A model generated the notes under the pieces. That model was not told where the DNA came from and made no database searches. It worked only from the letters and a program-made list of their open reading frames with translations. From positions 1 through 9,951 of the forward strand of contig CALCEJ010000009.1 in NCBI GenBank assembly GCA_937900465.1: a stretch of DNA of 9,951 nt, read 5' to 3'. Source of the stretch: an uncultured Bacteroidales bacterium. Lineage in GTDB: Bacteria > Bacteroidota > Bacteroidia > Bacteroidales > UBA932. The translations under genes were made by a program, and so were the position numbers. Below are positions 1-4,703 of this stretch, piece after piece (the first letter of the stretch is position 1; each line of letters opens with the position of its first letter).

Positions 1-565
1 AGAGCATAAGGCCCGAACGGACCTTGGCGGCGACGGAGGGGCCGGCGAGGTAGTCAAGCAGAGTAAGCCCGAAAGCGACGGCGTGGCCGGCGCCGCGGCC
101 GGTGACGAGGCGGCCGGAGACCTCAGTGCTGCTCTCAGTGTAGATGCCGCCAAGAGCGAGGAGGGATTCCTCGAACCCGGGGAAACAGGTGAAACGGAAT
201 CCGGGCTCAAGAGGAAGCTCAGAAGCGACAAGGCCCGGCGCGGCGCAGATCGCGGCGACAGTGCCGCCGGAGGCGAAATGGGCCTTCATCCTCTTCATCA
301 GAGGGGCGCACTCCGCGAGATTCCGCGATCCGGGCATCCCGCCGGGAAAAATCATTATGTCCTCACGGGATGCGGAGTCGCCTTCCGGGAGTGAGTCAAG
401 AGTCATATCAGCCGTGACGTCCACTCCGTGGGAAGAAGTCACCAGGGGGAAATCGCCCACAGCGACCGTCCTGACATCGACGCCCCCACGGCGGAGGACG
501 TCGAGGGTACCGAGAGCTTCCATATCTTCGAAGCCGTCGGCAAGAAAAATAAATACACCTTTCAT
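1..565 (-). CDS. DJ-1/PfpI family protein (C-terminus cut by window edge)
   Basis: This is a partial gene: 188 codons are visible from the ATG at 565-563 and no stop is reached before base 1. DJ-1/YajL proteins are usually about 180-196 residues, so only a few residues are probably missing. The N-terminus reads as the first beta strand and loop of the fold (MKGVFIFLADGFEDMEALGT), with the conserved acidic residue at E16. The nucleophile elbow is AAICAAP with Cys107, matching the reactive cysteine of DJ-1. A late motif, TGRGAGHAVAFG (about 155-166), matches the TSRGPGT segment of the family. Members act in the cytoplasm as oxidative or carbonyl-stress proteins (chaperone or glyoxalase/deglycase activities are reported) and are often mislabelled as thiazole-phosphate biosynthesis proteins. 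The ATG lies 6 bp after the alr stop on the same strand, so the two genes are probably co-transcribed. Family assignment is firm; the substrate is unknown. Confidence 0.9.
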   Translation of the reverse strand, partial: MKGVFIFLADGFEDMEALGTLDVLRRGGVDVRTVAVGDFPLVTSSHGVDVTADMTLDSLPEGDSASREDIMIFPGGMPGSRNLAECAPLMKRMKAHFASGGTVAAICAAPGLVASELPLEPGFRFTCFPGFEESLLALGGIYTESSTEVSGRLVTGRGAGHAVAFGLTLLDYLAGPSVAAKVRSGLML

Positions 566-571
566 AGAAAA

Positions 572-1672
572 TTAAACTATAACCCTCTCGATGCGTCGGG
601 GGATGGATGTGAAGATTTCGTAAGGGATAGTGTCAAGGATACCGGCAAGTTCTTCGACAGAAGGGTCCTCGCCGAAGACCGTTACGGTATCGCCCGGGGC
701 GACAGGAATACCGGTAACATCAATCATGCACATATCCATGCAGATATTGCCGATGGTAGGAGCGCGATGCCCGTTCACAGAGAACGACGCCCTGCCCTGC
801 CCCAGATGACGGTCAATTCCGTCAGCGTAGCCCACCGGGATAGTTGCGATAACCGTACCTTCACGGGCCATGCCGTGACGGCCGTAGCCCACCGTCTCCC
901 CTTCCGAAAGAGTTTTAACCTGGAGAACCTTGCACCTGAGGGACGCGACCGGAGCGAGCTTTACATCCGGAAGCGCGCTGATGCCGTATGCACCCACACC
1001 AAGACGGACCATGTCGAACTGATAGCGCGGGAAACGCTGGATTCCGGCGGAGTTGAGGATATGCCTCAAGGGCATATAACCTATGGCGCCGGCAACCTCC
1101 CCGGTCATCCTCTCGAACAGATGTATCTGGCCCATCGTGAAAGAATCCTCCGATGGGTCCTCCGCAACACACAGATGCGAAAACATCGACTGGACACGGA
1201 TCTCCGGATGATTCCTGAGGAAATCCGAAAGGGCGGGCAGTTCATCCTCCATAAACCCGAGGCGGTGCATCCCGGTGTCCAGTTTGATATGGACCGGATA
1301 TCCTGAAAGGCCGCGGCGGCGGACATCGGCAGCGAAGGTCTCGAGGTCGAACATATTGGGGATGCTGGGCTCAAGGCGATGATCGATGATCCGGTCGTTG
1401 AAATCAGTACCGGCAGTAAGGACGATGACGGGGAGACGGACGCCCTGGCGGCGGAGGGAAATACCCTCCACGGGATACGCAACTGCAAGATAATCAGCGC
1501 CGAGGGACTGCATCATCGATGCGAACTGGACGTCGCCGTGCCCATAACCGTTAGCTTTGACAAGGACCAGCAGACGGGTTCCGGGTTCCAGTAGGGAACG
1601 GAAATACCTGTAGTTCTCTCTCGCAGCGCCAAGATTCAGTTCCAGGCGGGAAAATTCGTCCTTGCCATTCAT
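572..1672 (-). CDS. alr: Alanine racemase
   Basis: Alanine racemase, a PLP enzyme that converts L-alanine to D-alanine for peptidoglycan in the cytoplasm. The product is 366 residues, normal for the family. The PLP lysine is K39 in VLVKANGYGHG, at the end of the first strand of the N-terminal TIM barrel. The phosphate/pyridine-binding segment RLGVGAYGIS follows further on. The C-terminal beta domain carries the second catalytic base, the tyrosine in VGYGRHG, and then IPVGYADG and the MCMIDVTG signature. The ATG at 1672-1670 gives the usual short lead-in before the first barrel strand, so this start is preferred. It is a stand-alone racemase, not the MurF-racemase fusion found in some Bacteroidota. 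The DJ-1-like gene follows 6 bp downstream, and the gene diverges from a zinc peptidase gene. All key residues are present. Confidence 0.97.
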   Translation of the reverse strand: MNGKDEFSRLELNLGAARENYRYFRSLLEPGTRLLVLVKANGYGHGDVQFASMMQSLGADYLAVAYPVEGISLRRQGVRLPVIVLTAGTDFNDRIIDHRLEPSIPNMFDLETFAADVRRRGLSGYPVHIKLDTGMHRLGFMEDELPALSDFLRNHPEIRVQSMFSHLCVAEDPSEDSFTMGQIHLFERMTGEVAGAIGYMPLRHILNSAGIQRFPRYQFDMVRLGVGAYGISALPDVKLAPVASLRCKVLQVKTLSEGETVGYGRHGMAREGTVIATIPVGYADGIDRHLGQGRASFSVNGHRAPTIGNICMDMCMIDVTGIPVAPGDTVTVFGEDPSVEELAGILDTIPYEIFTSIPRRIERVIV

Positions 1673-1679
1673 ACGGATG

Positions 1680-1687
1680 CAAAGTTA
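1680..1687 (-). promoter_or_regulatory. Candidate -7 box of the alr promoter
   Basis: Read on the minus strand this is TAACTTTG, an exact match to the Bacteroidota -7 consensus TAnnTTTG. No clear TTTG sits 19-21 nt upstream; the closest is CTTG at 1714-1711, about 23 nt away. A start of transcription 6-7 nt downstream would fall within a couple of bases of the alr ATG (1672), so alr would have almost no leader. The match is seen; promoter function is inference. Confidence 0.4.
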
Positions 1688-1700
1688 TGACAATTTTTCA

Positions 1701-1708
1701 TATATTTG
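1701..1708 (+). promoter_or_regulatory. Candidate -7 box of the zinc peptidase promoter
   Basis: TATATTTG matches the Bacteroidota -7 consensus TAnnTTTG exactly on the plus strand. It would place transcription start near 1714 and leave a leader of about 43 nt before the ATG at 1758. There is no TTTG at the expected -33 spacing. The box lies only 13 bp from the oppositely oriented candidate for alr, so the two polymerase footprints would overlap. Confidence 0.4.
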
Positions 1709-1757
1709 TCCAAGGGCGCGGAAATTGATTTCCTCCCTACTGTTAAAAAGAAAAGCT

Positions 1758-2444
1758 ATGACACTCGGTTCAGGATCATTCTATATCGTGATTATACTTG
1801 TGATGGTCATCAGTTGGGTCATCCAGTCGATGCTGAAAAGCCGTTTCGCGAAGTATTCCAAGATTCCGGTAAGCAAAACCGGAGCTGAAGTAGCCCAGGC
1901 GATGCTTTCATCCAACGGAATCCGCGACGTGAAAATCGTGTCCATCGACGGAACCCTGACGGATCACTACAATCCCGAGACAAAGACCGTCAATCTCAGT
2001 CACGACGTCTATTACGGCAACACCGTCGCCGCCGCCGCCGTCGCGGCCCACGAATGCGGACACGTCCTTCAGCATCAGAAAGGATATGCGCCCCTGAGGA
2101 TGCGATCCGCCCTTGTCCCGGTAGTGAGCTTCGCGAACAATACTGTCCAGTGGGTCATCCTTCTTGGAATCCTCCTGATCAACATCTTCCCCGCCCTGTT
2201 CTGGATCGGGATTGCGATGTTCGCGATGACAACCCTGTTCTCTCTTGTGACCCTTCCGGTAGAGGTAAACGCAAGCTCCCGCGCCGTGAACTGGCTGGAA
2301 GAATCCGGAATAGTCAATTACGACACAAAGCCCATGGCCGTCGATGCCCTGAAATGGGCCGCATATACATATGTGATAGCGGCGATAGGTTCCATTGCGA
2401 CCTTGCTTTACTACCTGTCGATAGGTTCTTCGAGAAGGAATTAA
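1758..2444 (+). CDS. Membrane zinc metallopeptidase, YugP/Zn_peptidase_2 family
   Basis: A 228-residue integral membrane protein of the neutral zinc metallopeptidase family typified by Bacillus YugP (about 225 residues). The zincin motif HExxH is seen as AAHECGH with H98, E99 and H102. A likely third ligand is E169 in LPVEVNAS, a position conserved in this family. Hydrophobic segments lie near residues 8-24 (an N-terminal anchor), about 118-168 (one or two hairpin segments) and about 202-222. The family's substrates are not established; proteolysis at the membrane is inferred from the motif. The ATG at 1758 follows an A-rich leader (TTAAAAAGAAAAGCT), typical of Bacteroidota starts. An in-frame ATG at 1662 would overlap the alr start and add 32 residues that do not look like family sequence, so it was rejected. 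The gene is alone in its unit, divergent from alr and convergent with rng. Confidence 0.92.
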   Translation: MTLGSGSFYIVIILVMVISWVIQSMLKSRFAKYSKIPVSKTGAEVAQAMLSSNGIRDVKIVSIDGTLTDHYNPETKTVNLSHDVYYGNTVAAAAVAAHECGHVLQHQKGYAPLRMRSALVPVVSFANNTVQWVILLGILLINIFPALFWIGIAMFAMTTLFSLVTLPVEVNASSRAVNWLEESGIVNYDTKPMAVDALKWAAYTYVIAAIGSIATLLYYLSIGSSRRN

Positions 2445-2483
2445 AAAAAGAGAGCGGCTAACCATCGAGCCGCTCTCCTTTTT
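2443..2483. terminator. Bidirectional intrinsic terminator between zinc peptidase gene and rng
   Basis: A perfect 10-bp stem pairs GAGAGCGGCT (2450-2459) with AGCCGCTCTC (2468-2477) around an 8-nt loop. It is flanked by seven A on the left (2443-2449) and five T on the right (2479-2483), so it works as a rho-independent terminator in both directions for the converging genes. The rng stop codon (2460-2458) and its last five sense codons lie inside the hairpin. Confidence 0.9.
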
Positions 2484-4026
2484 CATTATAAATCTCATTT
2501 TGCAGGACGTGGAAATCCGTGACTTCCACTATGTCCAGTTTGATTCTGTAGCGTTTCCTCCACTTGGACAGGAATGAGTTGAACATTCCCCTTTTGAGGT
2601 AAGCCCCAAGAATCGGGCTGGTTTTCAGCGTAATCGACCTGACACCCTTTTCAATGACGTAGAAGCTGATCTTCCGTTCGATCTGCTCATCAATCACAAC
2701 CGTGGAGTGGATCTTTCCTGTCCCCTGACACAGAGGGCACTGCTCCTGGGTGTTGATTTCCGTCACCGGGCGGATCCTCTGACGTGTGATCTGCATCAGA
2801 CCGAACTTCGTCAGGGGCAGCACATTGTGCTTCGCCCTGTCATTTTCCATCAGCTCCGTCATATACTTGAATAGGGCATTCTTGTGCTCGTTGTCGTCCA
2901 TATCTATGAAATCGACGATTACGATGCCTCCCATATCGCGGAGCCTGAGCTGACGTGCGATCTCTTCTGCGGCAAGCTTGTTCACTTCGAAGGAATTCTC
3001 CTCCTGGTCGTGAGTCTTTGTACGGATGCCGCTGTTTACGTCTATCACGTTCAGCGCTTCAGTAGTCTCAATCACAAGGTACGCACCCTGACGCATCGGA
3101 ACCACCTTTCCGAAGGAGCTCTTAATCTGCCGCGTGACCTCGAAATGGTCATAAATGGGCTGCTTGCCTTCGTACAGATGGACTATCTTCTCCTGTTCGG
3201 GAGAGATGAGGGATATGTACTTACGGGCCTCGTCGCAGACCTTCTCATCGTTGATCCAGATGTTGGAGAATGAATCATTGAGGAGATCCCTGAGGACCGT
3301 GGTGGTCTTGCTGTATTCTGAGAACAGCTGTCCCACCGTCTTGGATTTTGCTATCCTGACAAACGAATCCTCCCATTTACGGATGAGCGCCTGGGTTTCA
3401 CCCACAAGGGTTGCGGCGTTCTTTCCTTCCGCAGCGGTGCGGATGATGGCACCGTAATTGGCGGGGAGGATGCTTTTGACGAGTGTCTCCAGTCTACGTT
3501 TCTCTTCCTTTGACGAGATCCTCTGCGATATGCTCACTTTGGATGCAAAGGGGAGAAGCACGATGTTGCGTCCTGCCAATGAAATTTCCGCAGTCAGTCG
3601 TGATCCCTTCGTGGAGATGGGCTCCTTGACAATCTGGGCAATTATCATCTGACCCTGGGTGAGGATGCCCTCGATCCGGCCTTCCTTGGGGAGAGGCTCC
3701 CCCAGTCCGATCCTCGAATAGAGGTCATTCATATTCGTATTGGAGTTCGACTCCTTTACGAACCTGTCGTAAGCGTTGAAATACAGTCCCAGGTCCAGAT
3801 AATGGATAAAGGCTTCCTTCTTGTCGCCGATGTCCACAAAGGCAGCGTTGAGGTTGGGGAGAATCTTGCGTACCTTTCCCAGGTATACGTCTCCTACCGA
3901 AAACTTGTCCCCTGCGCTGGACTCAGTGTTGAATTCAATCAGCCTGTGGTTTTCCATCAGGGCGATGTGAACTTCCTTGGGCGTTACGTCGACGATTAAG
4001 TCTTTGTCCGGTTTCTCTGACTCCAT
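2458..4026 (-). CDS. rng: Ribonuclease G (RNase E/G family endoribonuclease)
   Basis: A 522-residue RNase E/G family endonuclease, the size usual for Bacteroidota RNase G. It cleaves single-stranded A/U-rich RNA near 5' monophosphate ends and acts in rRNA maturation and mRNA decay in the cytoplasm. An S1-type RNA-binding domain (about 39-130) includes FSVGDVYLGKVRKILPNLNAAFVDIG. The DNase I-like catalytic region carries the two magnesium-binding aspartates, D329 in NVIDVNSG and D372 in IVIVDFIDMDD. The zinc-link motif CPLCQGTG supplies C430 and C433 for dimerisation. The reading frame is open up to an ATG at 4074, but that start lies inside a hairpin (4051-4080). The ATG at 4026 matches the usual N-terminus (ESEKPDKDLIVDVTPKE) and has an A/T-rich leader, so it was chosen. 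The gene is last in the HU, bS22-like, rng cluster and ends within a terminator. Confidence 0.95.
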   Translation of the reverse strand: MESEKPDKDLIVDVTPKEVHIALMENHRLIEFNTESSAGDKFSVGDVYLGKVRKILPNLNAAFVDIGDKKEAFIHYLDLGLYFNAYDRFVKESNSNTNMNDLYSRIGLGEPLPKEGRIEGILTQGQMIIAQIVKEPISTKGSRLTAEISLAGRNIVLLPFASKVSISQRISSKEEKRRLETLVKSILPANYGAIIRTAAEGKNAATLVGETQALIRKWEDSFVRIAKSKTVGQLFSEYSKTTTVLRDLLNDSFSNIWINDEKVCDEARKYISLISPEQEKIVHLYEGKQPIYDHFEVTRQIKSSFGKVVPMRQGAYLVIETTEALNVIDVNSGIRTKTHDQEENSFEVNKLAAEEIARQLRLRDMGGIVIVDFIDMDDNEHKNALFKYMTELMENDRAKHNVLPLTKFGLMQITRQRIRPVTEINTQEQCPLCQGTGKIHSTVVIDEQIERKISFYVIEKGVRSITLKTSPILGAYLKRGMFNSFLSKWRKRYRIKLDIVEVTDFHVLQNEIYNEKGERLDG

Positions 4027-4050
4027 TGGAAATTTTGGTGGATTACGGAA

Positions 4051-4080
4051 AAGGGCTACCCTGTCAGAGGGCAAGCCCTT
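4051..4080 (-). terminator. Intercistronic hairpin between the bS22-like gene and rng (possible attenuator)
   Basis: On the minus strand an imperfect hairpin begins 9 nt after the stop of the 29-residue ORF. A 7-bp outer stem (AAGGGCT 4080-4074 with AGCCCTT 4057-4051) is followed, after a small internal loop (2 nt on one side, 1 nt on the other), by a 4-bp inner stem (4071-4068 with 4062-4059) and a 5-nt loop. The tail is TTTTCC, a weak U-run, so termination would be partial. It lies 24 nt upstream of the rng start. It could lower rng expression relative to HU and the ribosomal-type protein, or act as an RNA processing site. The structure is seen; the role is inferred. Confidence 0.55.
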
Positions 4081-4089
4081 TATTACCGC

Positions 4090-4179
4090 TTACTTCTTCT
4101 TGTGACGGTTCTTGCGCAAGCGCTTTTTACGCTTGTGCGTAGCCATTTTATGTCTTTTTCTCTTTTTACCGCTAGGCAT
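4090..4179 (-). CDS. 29-residue AURKAIP1/COX24-domain protein (bS22/mS38-like ribosomal protein)
   Basis: A very short gene: ATG at 4179-4177, TAA at 4092-4090, 29 residues. The product begins MPSGKKRKRHKMATHKRKK and ends LRKNRHKKK; 17 of 29 residues are Lys or Arg and three more are His. I recognise this as the small basic protein that Bacteroidota annotate as AURKAIP1/COX24 domain-containing, encoded next to HU and RNase G. The same domain forms mitochondrial mS38 and the mycobacterial small-subunit protein bS22, which binds 16S rRNA near the base of helix 44. A role as a small-subunit ribosomal protein is therefore inferred from family. It starts 23 bp after the HU stop with an A/T-rich leader and is followed by a hairpin before rng, so it is probably co-transcribed with HU. 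An internal ATG (codon 12) would give 18 residues and is less likely. It is easily missed because of its length. Confidence 0.88.
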   Translation of the reverse strand: MPSGKKRKRHKMATHKRKKRLRKNRHKKK

Positions 4180-4202
4180 AATTGTAAAATATTAAGTGAT
4201 GA

Positions 4203-4484
4203 TTATTTTTTATCCTTTACCGCATTCAGGAACACCTTTGCCGGTTTGAAAGCCGGGATGTTGTGTGCGGGGATGGTCATTGTTGTCTGCTTTGTGATAT
4301 TGCGGGCAGCCTTCTGGGCGCGATGCTTGATGATGAAGCTGCCGAAGCCGCGAAGATATACGGGGTTCCCTGCGATGAGAGAATCCTTTACAACCTTGGT
4401 GAATTCCTCGATAACGCTCTGTACCTGTACTTTTTCAATGCCCGTTGATTTTGCAACCTCATTGACGATCTCTGCCTTTGTCAT
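4203..4484 (-). CDS. hup: HU-family DNA-binding protein
   Basis: A 93-residue histone-like protein of the HU/IHF family, a dimeric DNA-bending nucleoid protein. The helical dimerisation half (MTKAEIVNEVAKSTGIEKVQ and on to about residue 45) is followed by VYLRGFGSFIIKHRA, the GFGxF signature. The DNA-binding beta-arm is RNITKQTTMTIPAHNIPAFK. In classical HU and IHF the arm carries RNP with an intercalating proline; here it is RNI, as in many Bacteroidota HU proteins, so DNA kinking may differ. The length and C-terminal FKPAKVFLNAVK are normal. The gene is first in the HU, bS22-like, rng cluster and is preceded by a strong Bacteroides-type promoter. The leader just before the ATG (ATAATAATTCCAACAACT) is A/T-rich without a Shine-Dalgarno site. 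Confidence 0.96.
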   Translation of the reverse strand: MTKAEIVNEVAKSTGIEKVQVQSVIEEFTKVVKDSLIAGNPVYLRGFGSFIIKHRAQKAARNITKQTTMTIPAHNIPAFKPAKVFLNAVKDKK

Positions 4485-4557
4485 AGTTGTTGGAATTATT
4501 ATATGTTATATTTCAGTATCTTCTGTGCCTCGTTTCCCTTAGTACGGAAATCGGTCG

Positions 4558-4588
4558 CAAAAATAGACTTTTTTTTTCAATTTTCAAA
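4558..4588 (-). promoter_or_regulatory. Bacteroides-type promoter of the HU gene cluster
   Basis: On the minus strand TTTG (4588-4585) is followed after exactly 19 nt by TATTTTTG (4565-4558), matching the Bacteroidota sigma-ABfr consensus TTTG then TAnnTTTG. Transcription would begin near 4551, giving a leader of about 67 nt before the HU ATG. The spacer contains an uninterrupted run of nine A on this strand (4577-4569), which should bend the DNA and may raise activity. Confidence 0.75.
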
Positions 4589-4603
4589 CAATGACGTCCT
4601 TAT

Positions 4604-4634
4604 TTTGCCGTGGCACGGAGATTGACCATATAAC
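4604..4634 (+). promoter_or_regulatory. Weak candidate promoter for the lon operon
   Basis: TTTG at 4604-4607 is followed after 21 nt by TATAAC (4629-4634), which keeps the TA of the -7 box but not its TTTG half. This is the best pairing I can find between the HU promoter and lon; it would give a leader of about 65 nt to the ATG at 4704. The match is partial and the call is tentative. Confidence 0.25.
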
Positions 4635-4672
4635 AGGCCGCGACGACGGAGGGGATATCCGCGCCCGCGATA

Positions 4673-4685
4673 TGACATTTTGTCA
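4673..4685. promoter_or_regulatory. Short palindrome ahead of lon (possible operator)
   Basis: TGACA-TTT-TGTCA forms an inverted repeat with 5-bp perfect arms and a 3-bp spacer, ending 18 bp before the lon ATG. It could be a binding site for a dimeric regulator or a weak mRNA hairpin near the ribosome entry site. With arms this short, chance is a real alternative and no regulator is identified. Confidence 0.25.
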
Positions 4686-4703
4686 CTTTTTTGAAGAGCA
4701 AGT

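Noticed and set aside
83..575. Two overlapping plus-strand ORFs near the left edge
   Set aside because: They are antisense to the DJ-1/PfpI gene, which has a clear nucleophile motif and normal start. Neither shows a recognisable domain.
428..1306. Long plus-strand ORF opposite alr
   Set aside because: It lies antisense to alr, whose catalytic residues and length are complete. Its own translation has low-complexity, His/Arg-rich sequence without a family pattern. It is a shadow of GC-rich coding sequence.
1662..1757. Upstream in-frame extension of the zinc peptidase (ATG at 1662)
   Set aside because: It overlaps the alr start codon and the candidate promoter region, and the added residues are not family-like. 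The ATG at 1758 has the expected A-rich leader.
2027..2047. Run of GCC/GTC triplets that looks like a trinucleotide repeat
   Set aside because: It encodes the Ala/Val-rich helix (VAAAAVAA) directly before the HECGH zinc motif, so it is explained by protein sequence and codon use.
4027..4074. Longer RNase G start at 4074
   Set aside because: The extra 16 residues are encoded within the intercistronic hairpin and precede the conserved N-terminus, which begins right after the ATG at 4026.
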